A DNA stretch of 40,794 nucleotides. It comes from Anaerolineales bacterium (lineage in GTDB: Bacteria > Chloroflexota > Anaerolineae > Anaerolineales > DRKV01). Each line of letters opens with the position of its first letter. Position 1 is the stretch's first letter. Shown here piece after piece: positions 16,510 through 24,814 of the stretch. Below the pieces are notes generated by a model. The model saw only the letters and a list, made by a program, of their open reading frames with translations, was not told the DNA's origin and did no database searches. Location of the stretch: positions 1 to 40,794 of the forward strand of contig JAGUYX010000282.1 in assembly GCA_020061145.1 (NCBI GenBank). The letters are read 5' to 3'. Both the position numbers and the translations under genes were made by a program.

Positions 16510-17202
16510 TCATCCCAATTGCTCTTGAATTTTCTTAACTCTGGGAAGGGGAACGGGTTTAGTCTTGGCTTCTTTACGGATAAATTCCTTCAGTTTTTTC
16601 GCATGGACAGCCGGTAAAGGCGCTTCGGGGTGTTCTTCGATATCTGCGTTTTCATTCGTTAAAACCAGGACAGCTGAGACGGGCAGATTGTTCACTTCGT
16701 TCAATTGTCGCTGAAGGTATTTATACATTTCATCGATCTCAGCCGGGGCTTCCAGATCCGGGCGTCCCAACCCTTCCTGGGCGAATATTTTCAAATACGC
16801 CTGGAGAATTCCACCTCCTTTTTGGTGCCAACGCCCTTTTTCGAAAACAAATTTCCCACGTTGATGCCGGGGAATTAACACCCATATCCCCGCCGGACCG
16901 ACCAGCAGGTGAGAAGTGGGTGTACTGTAATGATATAGAGTATAGTTAGCATCCAGACCTTTCAAGGCTGCATCCAGATGCTCATCCGGTCTGGGGCGTC
17001 TGCCCCAGCGATTGCTAAAATAAATCCCGATCTGTGAAAAGGTAAATCCGACCAGCAGGGCTACCATCGACCAGACGAACAAATCTGTCCGGCTGAAACT
17101 GATGATCATCCCGACTACCAGAACAGCAAGACCCGCCAGACTGGTAATCTGGCCTACCCGGGCATTACGTTTAATCAATTTTTCGTTAGTGACAATTTGC
17201 AT
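16510..17202 (-). CDS. Membrane protein with NERD-like (nuclease-related) domain
   Basis: 230 residues. Two membrane helices at about 20-38 and 42-62 (LAGLAVLVVGMIISF, then FVWSMVALLVGFTFSQIGIY) precede a soluble domain. That domain starts LDAALKGLDANYTLYHYSTP and continues SHLLVGPAGIWVLIPRHQRG, a pattern like NERD domains in which a restriction-endonuclease-like core holds the GPxGIwvl motif. A basic tail (KLKEFIRKEAKTKPVPLPRV) ends the protein. The catalytic residues of the nuclease fold are not clear, so enzymatic activity is unproven. It follows fabF by 9 nt on the same strand. Confidence 0.72.
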   Translation of the reverse strand: MQIVTNEKLIKRNARVGQITSLAGLAVLVVGMIISFSRTDLFVWSMVALLVGFTFSQIGIYFSNRWGRRPRPDEHLDAALKGLDANYTLYHYSTPTSHLLVGPAGIWVLIPRHQRGKFVFEKGRWHQKGGGILQAYLKIFAQEGLGRPDLEAPAEIDEMYKYLQRQLNEVNNLPVSAVLVLTNENADIEEHPEAPLPAVHAKKLKEFIRKEAKTKPVPLPRVKKIQEQLG

Positions 17203-17211
17203 GAATTTTTC

Positions 17212-18465
17212 CTATGGGGTGTCGGTATATCTTTTCAGGATTACACAGGCGTTTTGCCCTCCCAGGCCAAACGAATTGGACAAGGCATATTGAATGATCA
17301 TTTCGCGCGCTGTATTCGGCGTGTAATCCAGGTCGCATTCGGGATCCGGTGTTTCATAATTGATCGTCGGTGGAATGATTCCCTGGTGAATAGCCAGCGC
17401 GCAGACGATGGTCTCCAATGCTCCGGCAGCACCCATCGGATGTCCGATCATTGACTTTGTCGAGCTGATCGCCAGACGGTAGGCGTGTTCTCCAAATACC
17501 TGTTTGATGGCGAAGGTTTCTCCCGGGTCGTTCAGCGGAGTAGAAGTGCCATGGGCATTAATATAATCAATCTGTTCGGGTGAAATGCCGGCGTCTTGTA
17601 ATGCCCAGTTCATCGCCCGAATCGGCCCGGACGAATTGGGGTGAGGGGCGGCAACGTGGTAAGCATCTGAGGAGCTGGCATGCCCTAATACTTCTGCATA
17701 TATCCGGGCGCCACGTGCCAGCGCATGCTCGAGACTTTCCAAAACCAGTGCGCCAGAGCCTTCTGAGAAAACAAAACCTTCGCGGTGGGCGTCGAATGGG
17801 CGCGAAGCGCGCTCCGGTTGATCGTTAAAACTGGTTGGCAAAGCCCGCATAGCAGAAAAACCTGCGATGGCATACTCCTGGATCAGCGCTTCTGTACCCC
17901 CGACGATTACCACATCTGCTGCGTTCCGCCGGATCAGTTCGGTGCCTTCACCCACTGCCTGTGTCCCTGTGGCGCAGGCGGTGGTGATGGTCGAGCTTGG
18001 TCCCAACACCTGAAAACGTTCGGTAATCAAGAAGGCGGGCAAATTAGGGATAGAGGCAGGCAGCATAAATGGATTGGCTCGCGCCGCTCCATTAGAGCGG
18101 ATATGTTGAATTCCCTCGTCTGCGCGATCGAGACCGCCCATCGCTGTACCAAAAACCACCGCAGATCTTTCTGGATCGGGCATGTAGCCGTTGTATCCCG
18201 CATTTTTCATTGCTTGAGTGGCAGCGCCAAGCGCCATTTGAGCGCAGCGAGAAGCACGTCGTGCTTCCTTACGCTCCATGTAATCTTCCGGATCAAAATC
18301 AGGGACTTCACCTGCGATCTGGCAGGGTAAATCGCTGGCATCGAATTGGGTGATGCGCCGGATGCCTGAGCGTCCGGCAAGCAATCCTTCCCAATAGGAA
18401 TCTAAACTTGAGCCCAGGGGAGAGATCGCTCCCAGGCCAGTTATCACGACACGTCGTTCCTTCAT
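17212..18465 (-). CDS. fabF: 3-oxoacyl-[acyl-carrier-protein] synthase II
   Basis: 417 residues, normal for FabF. The thiolase-fold ketosynthase catalyses the condensation of malonyl-ACP with acyl-ACP in fatty-acid elongation. The Cys-His-His triad is intact: Cys in TITTACATGTQAVG, His in INAHGTSTPLND and His in STKSMIGHPMGAAGALE. The Gly-rich C-terminus SNSFGLGGQNACVIL is also typical. Its ATG overlaps the plsX stop (ATGA), so plsX and fabF are coupled, linking phospholipid initiation to chain elongation. fabH, fabD, fabG and acpP are not in the window. Confidence 0.96.
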   Translation of the reverse strand: MKERRVVITGLGAISPLGSSLDSYWEGLLAGRSGIRRITQFDASDLPCQIAGEVPDFDPEDYMERKEARRASRCAQMALGAATQAMKNAGYNGYMPDPERSAVVFGTAMGGLDRADEGIQHIRSNGAARANPFMLPASIPNLPAFLITERFQVLGPSSTITTACATGTQAVGEGTELIRRNAADVVIVGGTEALIQEYAIAGFSAMRALPTSFNDQPERASRPFDAHREGFVFSEGSGALVLESLEHALARGARIYAEVLGHASSSDAYHVAAPHPNSSGPIRAMNWALQDAGISPEQIDYINAHGTSTPLNDPGETFAIKQVFGEHAYRLAISSTKSMIGHPMGAAGALETIVCALAIHQGIIPPTINYETPDPECDLDYTPNTAREMIIQYALSNSFGLGGQNACVILKRYTDTP

Positions 18466-19481
18466 CCTTTTTCCTCTACCTTATCTACTTCTAACCTGCT
18501 TTGTATTGCTTCACGTAAAGCAACCAATAAGTTCGCGGCTACCGCATTTCGGGCGACTCCAATGGCATTTACCAGGGCGCGCGCATCGGATCTGCCATGT
18601 CCGACAAAAACCAACCCATTAACTCCTAAGAGCGGTGCAGCGCCGACCTCTGCCGGATCCAGCATTTTTCGAATTTTCGTAAATGCTGGTTTGACCAGCA
18701 TACCTCCCAGCTTGGTGCGTGTGCTGGTCATAATTTCTTCGCGGAGGATTTCGGTAATCAAACTGGCGACGGCTTCGCTGGATTTTAACAGGATATTGCC
18801 TGTAAATCCGTCCATGACCACAACATGCGCTTCTCCGGCGAATAATTCTTTACCTTCTACGTTGCCAATGAAGTTCAGATTGCTGGTTTCCATTAAGGGG
18901 TAGGTTTCTTTGATTAATGTGTTTCCTTTTCCGGCTTCTTCTCCGTTCGACAACAGACCAACCCGAGGGTTAATCACCCCCAGTACTTTTTCGGCATAAA
19001 CTGAGCCCATCTGGGCAAACTGGAGCAAGTATTCCGGTTTGCAATCTACATTGGCGCCGATATCGAGCACGACCGCGTGTCCGGTGCGCACCGGGAATAA
19101 GGCTGTCAGCGCAGGCCGCTTGACCCCGCGAATTCTCCCCAGGCGGAAAAGGGCTGTCGCCATGGCTCCACCGGTATTTCCGGCTGTGACAAAGGCATCT
19201 GCTTCACCTGTCCGTAACAGTTCGATGCCCACCGCCATAGAAGTTCCCGTTTTCCGCCGGGCGTTTTCTGCGGGTTTATCATCCATTTCAAATACCTCGG
19301 GTGCATGCACAACCCGGACCGCCGAGGTATTTCCCTCCATCGCTGCCAGACGCGGAGATATCAACTCCTCGTTGCCCACAAGGAAAATTTCTTCCCCATA
19401 TAGAGCCGCAGCCTGGACGGCAGCTTGAATTTCTGGCTCAGGGTGGGTATCACTACCCATCGCATCCAGCACGATACGCAT
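18462..19481 (-). CDS. plsX: Phosphate acyltransferase PlsX
   Basis: 339 residues from ATG 19481. An adjacent ATG three bases upstream is possible; AGGAG lies 4-7 bases before the two ATGs, whereas a longer frame to 19607 runs through the tRNA region. PlsX makes acyl-phosphate from acyl-ACP, the first step of the PlsX-PlsY phospholipid route, as a peripheral membrane dimer. Conserved features seen are RIVLDAMGSDTHPEPEIQAA, AFVTAGNTGGAMATALF, TALFPVRTGHAVVLDIGANV, GNTLIKETYPLM, VVMDGFTGNILLKSSE and GAAPLLGVNGLVFVGHGRSD. The stop overlaps the fabF start. A tRNA-Leu gene is transcribed divergently some 97 bp upstream. Confidence 0.95.
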   Translation of the reverse strand: MRIVLDAMGSDTHPEPEIQAAVQAAALYGEEIFLVGNEELISPRLAAMEGNTSAVRVVHAPEVFEMDDKPAENARRKTGTSMAVGIELLRTGEADAFVTAGNTGGAMATALFRLGRIRGVKRPALTALFPVRTGHAVVLDIGANVDCKPEYLLQFAQMGSVYAEKVLGVINPRVGLLSNGEEAGKGNTLIKETYPLMETSNLNFIGNVEGKELFAGEAHVVVMDGFTGNILLKSSEAVASLITEILREEIMTSTRTKLGGMLVKPAFTKIRKMLDPAEVGAAPLLGVNGLVFVGHGRSDARALVNAIGVARNAVAANLLVALREAIQSRLEVDKVEEKG

Positions 19482-19537
19482 CATGTTCTCCTGGTTTGAA
19501 TGTCTGGTGGTGATCGATGTGTCAGAAAGTGCTCGAC

Positions 19538-19565
19538 TTGACAGGAATGCGTAGCCGATTATAAT
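19538..19565 (+). promoter_or_regulatory. Consensus sigma70 promoter of tRNA-Leu
   Basis: Perfect TTGACA (19538-19543), 16-bp spacer and perfect TATAAT (19560-19565), 12 bp before the first tRNA base. Such full-consensus promoters are expected for stable RNA genes. It lies within the plsX upstream region. Confidence 0.88.
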
Positions 19566-19577
19566 ACCAAAGACTTT

Positions 19578-19659
19578 GCGCTGGTGCTGGAATTGGCAGA
19601 CAGGCATGGTTGAGGGCCATGTGCCGCAAGGCGTGTGGGTTCAACTCCCACCCAGCGCA
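19578..19659 (+). tRNA. tRNA-Leu (anticodon GAG)
   Basis: An 82-nt class II tRNA. The acceptor stem GCGCTGG (19578-19584) pairs with CCAGCGC (19652-19658), with discriminator A. The anticodon stem is CATGG/CCATG with loop TTGAGGG, giving GAG (19612-19614), which reads CUU and CUC Leu codons. A short variable arm GCCGCAAGGC and the T arm GTGGG-TTCAACT-CCCAC are present. CCA is not encoded (CCT follows). Confidence 0.93.
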
Positions 19660-19676
19660 CCTGTTCAAACGAAGGT

Positions 19677-19711
19677 AATGCCGCTTCCTCCTGGGAGCGG
19701 CATTTATTTTT
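19677..19711 (+). terminator. Rho-independent terminator of tRNA-Leu
   Basis: AATGCCGCT (19677-19685) pairs with AGCGGCATT (19696-19704) around a 10-nt loop; a T-rich tract follows to 19711. It is 17 bp after the tRNA. Confidence 0.85.
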
Positions 19712-19723
19712 AACTCACAACAT

Positions 19724-19762
19724 GAGCTGGCGAGAATCCCCAGGGGGAAATCTAGCCAGCTC
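19724..19762. repeat. Inverted repeat downstream of the minus-strand remnant
   Basis: GAGCTGGC (19724-19731) and GCCAGCTC (19755-19762) form a perfect 8-bp stem, with a C-run/G-run pair inside the 23-nt loop. No T-run follows in either direction, so it may be a decayed terminator of the remnant at 19783-20225. Confidence 0.45.
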
Positions 19763-19782
19763 AGACAGGTGGGCGGAAAATG

Positions 19783-20225
19783 TCAGTTTGCGTATATCAA
19801 TGTGCCTATGGCAAAAATGGTGAAAGTGTTGGCAGTGACGCTGGCTTTGCCAGAGAGATCATCCTGCTTATTCTCGAGCCAATCCCATTCCTGGTAAATT
19901 TCGTTCGTGCCATCGTTGTCTTTATCTTGGATGACATCGATATAGTCATACTCATCGCCGTAGTTATACGCCGGCTGTAGAACAGATCGAGCGGCACGGC
20001 TTCGCCTTCTGCCACAGTGGTGTTATCGCCGGTTTCATAAACCACGAAGAACATGGATGGGCCGCGTGGGGCATCATCGATATACGGAGTCACGCCGAGC
20101 CCCAGCAGATCGGAGACGACCAGATTTTTCAAACCACCGCTGGGTGTGTAGCGTGGATCCAGCACGGTAACCTCGTTGCCAGTCCGCTGGGAGACGTTGC
20201 GCGCTTGATTGAATACTTTGGGATT
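19783..20225 (-). pseudogene. 5'-truncated, frameshifted remnant of a hypothetical protein gene
   Basis: A minus-strand reading frame can be followed from the junction near 20225 (KVFNQARNVSQRTGNEV, then LDPRYTPSGGLKNLV, PYIDDAPRGPSMFFVVYETG, AEGEAVPLDLFYSRR) to about 19970. There the frame breaks. A one-base insertion restores RYNYGDEYDYIDVIQDKDND, then GTNEIYQEWDWLENKQDDLS and VTANTFTIFAIGTLIYAN, ending at TGA 19785-19783. The shifted frame stays open for nearly 60 codons and looks like real protein, whereas the unshifted frame turns Ser/Met/Lys-rich. The 5' end is lost: an in-frame TAA stands just upstream of the junction and no start with a ribosome-binding site is seen. I do not recognise the family. 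Either decay or a sequencing error could explain the frameshift. Confidence 0.72.
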
Positions 20226-21081
20226 TGTTTATCTATCCCTGGGAGATTATGAAAAATGCCAGTTTTATTTTGAACAAAGTTTAGCGATGTCCAGCCAGAT
20301 GGGCGAGGCTTATACCAGGCTGTACCTGAATGGGTTAACCCCATTGCACCAAAATCCGGATCATCTGGGCCATGACTATCTGGCGTATCTGCGTATCTTT
20401 AAAAGTCATTCCGATTATCACGGAACCTTTCGCGTTTTAATAAACCTGGGAGATTTGGCGTTGTTTCGGGGAGACTATGTTCAGGTGGAAGGGTATTATG
20501 CGTCTGCCCAATCGCAGATCAATATGTTGGGAACGGGTTGGGCAAGCTCACCGATTTTCCAGAAATACGCCGAAGTTGCCCGAAAACGTGGGGAGCTGGA
20601 ACAGGCGGTAAATTATTGTTTTGCCAGCCTGGAGATCGCTCAACAAAGTGGCGATTTGCGACGAATCAGCACGGTTTTGAGTAACCTGGGCGAATTGACC
20701 TGCATGGAAGGTGAGTGTAAACGTGAGGCTCAGTACCATGACCAGGCGGTCCGGCTAGCCTTGGAGACGGGCTCATTCCCACTGGTGCTTTCTGCACTTG
20801 TTGCCATTGCTCGTTGTTATGCTTCCGCAGGGGATGGGCAGCATGCACGCCAGTTATTGAATACCATACTGGCACATCCAGCCTGTGGGCAATATACACA
20901 TGCAGTCGCCGTAGGCATGTTGAAAGACCTGGAAATGGAGTGAGACCATTCCACTGAAAAATCACATGAATACCACGAGCTATTTCTTAGCCCAAATATT
21001 CAACGATTGGTCGATGAGCTGGTTGATGAGGGGATGAAAGATCTGCAACAGGCGCAGTTGCGTTCGCTGATGGGCGGTTAA
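20209..21081 (+). pseudogene. 5'-truncated TPR region of a regulator-like protein with in-frame TGA
   Basis: The reading frame opens right after a TGA at 20206-20208 and begins in the middle of a TPR helix pair (LGFVYLSLGDYEKCQFYFEQ), with no ribosome-binding site. At least four further TPR-like helix pairs follow (VLINLGDLALFRGDYVQVEG, YAEVARKRGELEQAVNYCFA, VLSNLGELTCMEGECKREAQ, VAIARCYASAGDGQHARQLL). This is the style of the C-terminal region of large LuxR/SARP-type regulators; the sensor, ATPase and DNA-binding parts are missing. TGA at 20941-20943 ends the first open part, but the same frame then stays open for 45 codons (FLSPNIQRLVDELVDEGMKD, QQAQLRSLMGG) to TAA 21079-21081, as expected of a nonsense mutation near the original C-terminus. 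Confidence 0.7.
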
Positions 21082-21089
21082 CCAACGAT

Positions 21090-22838
21090 TTATTCCACCT
21101 GAGATTCTGGCGAAGGCAAATCGGGATTCAGGGCTTCGGCCGGATAAGTTCGAACTCGATTTCTCCCCGAGTGTTTGGAAAGATATAAAGCCTGGTCTGC
21201 CAGGTCAATCAGCTCACCCAGGGAGGTTGATTTTGTCGTCATCCGGGTGCAGCCCAGGCTGATCGTTATCCGCGTTTCCCCTTTACTGGTTTTCAGAACG
21301 GATTGTTCGACGGCGATCCGTAATCGCTCGGCAACCTGGATTGCCTGGAAAATATCTGCTTCTGGCAAAAGAATCGTAAATTCATCCCCACCCTGCCGAC
21401 CGATCAGGTCAACGCGGCGGATTTTGCGCAACATGATTTCTGCCACCTGCTGCAAAACCTGGTCGCCGGCTACATGTCCCAAACTGTCGTTGACCGTTTT
21501 GAAAAAATCGATATCGAGCGAAATGATCGCCAGCGAGCGGTGAAAACGTCGAGAAGCCTCAAACAGGCGCTCGCCGATCTCCATCAGGCCGCGCCGGTTA
21601 TACAGATTGGTCAGTGTATCAGTTATCGCCAGCTTTTGCACTTTTTCATGCAATTGGGCATTGCGTAAAGCCAGGGTCGCGGTATCTGCAAAGCTGGTCA
21701 GCACGATCAGGTCGTTTTCATCGAACGCATTGGGTTGGCTGGATGCCAGGTATAATGCTCCAAATACCACTTCATCGGCAATCAGTGGTGCGGTAATGAT
21801 TGACCGCGTGCCATTTGCATCGAAAATTTCAATTTGGTCTTCCCCAGAAAACTGGGTTTGAACATCTTGAATCAAAAGTGGCTGTTTGTTTTCCACTACC
21901 CGGTTAATCAGGCTGCGGCGTGTGCGGGCATAATAACGCTGGATGCGTGGATCGGTAAATCCATGCATGGCGCGCATCTCCAGCTGCCCGGTTTCCGGAG
22001 CGATCATATGCAGGGTGCCTTTTTCGGCAGCCGGGATAGCGCGATTAAGAATATCCAGGATCTGGCTGAGCAAATCATCCAGGTTGATGGTTGAAATCAG
22101 GGCGTTGGTGGCTTCGGTTAATGCCTGGAGCTGGCGCACACGCTTTTCGACCTGCTCTTCAGCGCTTTTTCTGCGGGTTAATTCACTCTCCAGGTTGGCC
22201 AGCGCGTTTTTATGAGCTGTAGTGCGTTGTTGGATTTCCCGCTCGAACTGTTGCATTAACGTCTGAGCCAATATTTTACTTCCGGCAGCCATACCGAATT
22301 GTTGAGCTGCCAATTGAATCAACTCCAGATCCTGCGGATGCCATTCATACCCATCCTCAACATGTTCGATGCCCAAGAGCCCCCACCAATCCTGGAAGTA
22401 AAACACAGGTACCAATACAAGATTGTTAACATAAGCAGGGATCAGCCGGTCCTGTTCGATGGGTTGACTGAATTTTTCGATAATGACTTCCCCACGGGCC
22501 AAACGCGGTTCATAATTTGCGAAACTGCTTAGCGTATAAGGAAGTGGTTCGATCAATCCACTGGATGTCGTCGAGGGGATACCCTCGGCACACCATTCAG
22601 CAAACGGCTCCAGGCTGTTCAACCCTTGAGGGTTGGTGACATTTCGGGTGATATAAATCCGGGCGGCATTCACGGATCGGCCGAGCCCGGCGAGACTGGT
22701 CGTAACCGCTTCGAAAAGTTCTGGCGTCTCGCGAAAAATCACGGGCAAAGCCAGCATACTTGACAGCAGGTCCGACTTTGCAGATGCAGAATTTTTCTGC
22801 CCTGACTTGTAGTCACGCTCAGGCGGTCCATCCGCCAA
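21090..22838 (-). CDS. Diguanylate cyclase with two GAF domains
   Basis: About 582 residues; the TTG at 22838 has only a weak upstream purine tract, so the start could lie slightly downstream. Domain order: N-terminal GAF-like sensor (about 30-195, with LVPVFYFQDWWGLLGIEHVE), a coiled coil (about 205-245), a second GAF domain (about 250-400, TLHMIAPETGQLEMRAMHGF, FGALYLASSQPNAF), then GGDEF (about 410-570). The active site is intact: GGDEF at 483-487 within GRQGGDEFTILLP, preceded by an RxxD inhibitory site (RRVD) five residues upstream. Such enzymes make cyclic di-GMP from two GTP in the cytoplasm and are product-inhibited. The ligands of the GAF domains are unknown. It stands alone next to the decayed patch. 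Confidence 0.93.
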   Translation of the reverse strand: MADGPPERDYKSGQKNSASAKSDLLSSMLALPVIFRETPELFEAVTTSLAGLGRSVNAARIYITRNVTNPQGLNSLEPFAEWCAEGIPSTTSSGLIEPLPYTLSSFANYEPRLARGEVIIEKFSQPIEQDRLIPAYVNNLVLVPVFYFQDWWGLLGIEHVEDGYEWHPQDLELIQLAAQQFGMAAGSKILAQTLMQQFEREIQQRTTAHKNALANLESELTRRKSAEEQVEKRVRQLQALTEATNALISTINLDDLLSQILDILNRAIPAAEKGTLHMIAPETGQLEMRAMHGFTDPRIQRYYARTRRSLINRVVENKQPLLIQDVQTQFSGEDQIEIFDANGTRSIITAPLIADEVVFGALYLASSQPNAFDENDLIVLTSFADTATLALRNAQLHEKVQKLAITDTLTNLYNRRGLMEIGERLFEASRRFHRSLAIISLDIDFFKTVNDSLGHVAGDQVLQQVAEIMLRKIRRVDLIGRQGGDEFTILLPEADIFQAIQVAERLRIAVEQSVLKTSKGETRITISLGCTRMTTKSTSLGELIDLADQALYLSKHSGRNRVRTYPAEALNPDLPSPESQVE

Positions 22839-23130
22839 CCTGGACTTTGTATGTGCTTCGATAGTACACTCCGCGCTTCAGATCCGATTCGACCGTTAGA
22901 CCTGGGTGATATTCTCCTCAGCGAGTACACACCAGTGTAAATATACTTTAGCACACCCTAACTATAAGAAGTGATCACCAATTTTCTGATATTACAGTAA
23001 TTTTACCTGTAAATGACGCCAGTATATCTTTGCACTTATAACATAATTTTAATCGAGAATGCTAAGGGTTTTGAATCACTCACCAGGTTTCCCTAATATG
23101 ATTGAGGAATCTTCCCTGATGGATAAAACA
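22839..23130. other. AT-rich intergenic region, no gene recognised
   Basis: Between the diguanylate cyclase and the tRNA-Gln terminator. TATA-like hexamers occur but none has a well-spaced -35. A short palindrome TTTACCTGTAAA lies near 23005. The minus-strand 71-codon frame over 22739-22954 overlaps the cyclase gene and reads as noise. Confidence 0.45.
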
Positions 23131-23162
23131 CACTCGCCCCGGTTTTTAGTCCGGAGCGAGTG
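23125..23162 (-). terminator. Rho-independent terminator of tRNA-Gln
   Basis: Read on the minus strand, CACTCGCTCCGG pairs with CCGGGGCGAGTG (12 positions with one G-T pair; 23131-23142 and 23151-23162), 8-nt loop, followed by a T-rich tract. It begins 8 bp after the tRNA. Confidence 0.85.
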
Positions 23163-23170
23163 ATCGTAGG

Positions 23171-23241
23171 CTGGGGGCGAAGGATTCGAACCTCCACATA
23201 CGGATTCAGAGTCCGCTGTCCTACCGTTAGACGAGCCCCCA
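23171..23241 (-). tRNA. tRNA-Gln (anticodon CTG)
   Basis: A 71-nt cloverleaf on the minus strand: acceptor TGGGGGC pairs with GCCCCCA, discriminator G. The anticodon loop is CTCTGAA, giving CTG (complement of 23207-23209), which reads CAG. The T arm is GGAGG-TTCGAAT-CCTTC with one G-T pair. CCA is not encoded (CCT follows). Placed directly after gltX. Confidence 0.93.
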
Positions 23242-23271
23242 ATGATTGTGGTTTCCTGCAATCGGGTCGGT

Positions 23272-23300
23272 ATTCTACCATGCCAGGCAGGTTATGGCAA
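23272..23300 (-). promoter_or_regulatory. Promoter of tRNA-Gln
   Basis: On the minus strand TTGCCA (23295-23300), 17-bp spacer, TAGAAT (23272-23277), about 30 bp before the tRNA and just after the gltX stop. The tRNA can thus be made independently of the upstream operon. Confidence 0.75.
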
Positions 23301-23307
23301 GGCACGT

Positions 23308-24801
23308 TCAGGCAGGCACATCTAATGCCTCAAGCGCCTGCTTGATACGCTTCATTACCATATCCTTACCGATTATCTCCATGCTTTCGAATAAAGGTGG
23401 GCTGACTCGCTGACCAGTGACCGCAATTCGCAGGATGCCAAACAACTGCCCGGCTTTCAGGTTTAGCCTCTCGGCTAAATTTCGCAAGGGTTCCTCTGCT
23501 GAGGTCGGAGAAAGCTCCGGTAACGCTTCCAGGATTTGCTCTGCCGCTTTAAGCGCCTGTGCGGATTCCGCAGGTGTCATGTTCTTGCCCACCAGCTCAG
23601 CCGGATCGAGAGATAGCTCTTCTCGAAAGAAGAAACCCGCAATCTCTGGCGCTTCATCCAGTGTGGTAATCCGCTCCTGTATCAGGGGAGTGATTTTTTT
23701 CAGCCGTTCGAAATCCGGTTCCAGCCCTGCCGAGAGGAAGAAGGGCAGGATCCGCTGAGCCAGATTATCGGGTGGCAGATTGCGGATATGCAGCCCATTA
23801 AAATGATCGAGTTTTGAAAAATTGATCGCAGCCGGTGCGGGATTCAGGCGCTCCAGGCTGAATTTTTCAATTAAATCTTCCAAGGTGAAAAATTCAGTAT
23901 GATCGTCATAACTCCAACCCATCAAAGCAATCCAGTTGTTGACCGCCTCCGGCAGGTACCCCAGCCCCTTCAGATCTGAAAGAAAAATCGAAAAACCATC
24001 CTGTTTGAGCAATTCGGTATCCCGTTTGCTCATTTTCCCTTTCCCCGAAGGTTTCAGAAAGACAGACAGATGAACCCAGATTGGTTCCTGCCAGCCCAAT
24101 GCGCGGTAAATATGCACGTGCAGTGGAAAGGTCGGCAGCCATTCAGAGCCTCGCAGGACATGGGTGATCTGCATTAAGTGGTCGTCAACCATGGCAGCCA
24201 GGTGATACAACGCCAGACCATCCGATTTGACGATGATGTAGTCATCCAGGTTTTTGTTCTCGACAGTGATCGGTCCGCGCAATAAATCTACACCGGTGAT
24301 CGAACCCGTGTGTGGCATTTTGAAGCGAATCACATGGGCTTCACCGTCATTAACCCGTCGACGAGCTTCCTCAGAACCGATGTTGCGGCACAGCCCATCA
24401 TAGCGGGGTGGTTCTTTACGCTTTTGCTGCTCCTGACGAACGTGCGCCAGGCGTTCAGGACTGCAAAAGCAATAATAGGCAAAACCTTCATTAACCAGTT
24501 GTTGGGCGTATTGCTGATAAATGTGTTTTCTTTCCGATTGGCGGTATGGGGCAAAAGGACCCCCAACATCCGGTCCCTCATCCCATTCAAGACCCAACCA
24601 GCGCAGGCTGTCCATTAATTCCTGCTCAGCCCCAGGAACGTAGCGTTTCTGATCGGTATCTTCGATCCGTAATATGAATTGTCCTCCGGTCTGGCGGGCG
24701 ATGAGATAATCGTACAGAGCAGTACGACCGCTCCCCAAATGGGTGCGGCCGGTGGGGGAGGGAGCGAAACGAACCCTGGCCGGTGTTGTGTTTTGCTTCA
24801 T
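23308..24801 (-). CDS. gltX: Glutamyl-tRNA synthetase
   Basis: 497 residues. Class Ic aminoacyl-tRNA synthetase that charges tRNA-Glu, and tRNA-Gln too if non-discriminating. The HIGH-type motif appears as PSPTGRTHLGSGRTALYDYL and the KMSKR loop as GKMSKRDTELL. Further landmarks are RIEDTDQKR, YYCFCSPERL (zinc-site Cys), DDYIIVKSDGLALYHLA and VLRGSEWLPTFPLH. The C-terminal helical anticodon-binding domain is full length. It follows rodA by 13 nt and is the last protein gene of the mre-min cluster; the next gene is tRNA-Gln. No glnS or gatCAB is in the window, so discrimination cannot be judged here. Confidence 0.96.
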   Translation of the reverse strand: MKQNTTPARVRFAPSPTGRTHLGSGRTALYDYLIARQTGGQFILRIEDTDQKRYVPGAEQELMDSLRWLGLEWDEGPDVGGPFAPYRQSERKHIYQQYAQQLVNEGFAYYCFCSPERLAHVRQEQQKRKEPPRYDGLCRNIGSEEARRRVNDGEAHVIRFKMPHTGSITGVDLLRGPITVENKNLDDYIIVKSDGLALYHLAAMVDDHLMQITHVLRGSEWLPTFPLHVHIYRALGWQEPIWVHLSVFLKPSGKGKMSKRDTELLKQDGFSIFLSDLKGLGYLPEAVNNWIALMGWSYDDHTEFFTLEDLIEKFSLERLNPAPAAINFSKLDHFNGLHIRNLPPDNLAQRILPFFLSAGLEPDFERLKKITPLIQERITTLDEAPEIAGFFFREELSLDPAELVGKNMTPAESAQALKAAEQILEALPELSPTSAEEPLRNLAERLNLKAGQLFGILRIAVTGQRVSPPLFESMEIIGKDMVMKRIKQALEALDVPA

Positions 24802-24814
24802 AAAACTCCTTCGA

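Noticed and set aside
19578-21081. Integrated element using tRNA-Leu as attachment site
   Set aside because: Decayed genes follow the tRNA, but I found no direct repeat of the tRNA 3' end, no integrase and no transposase.
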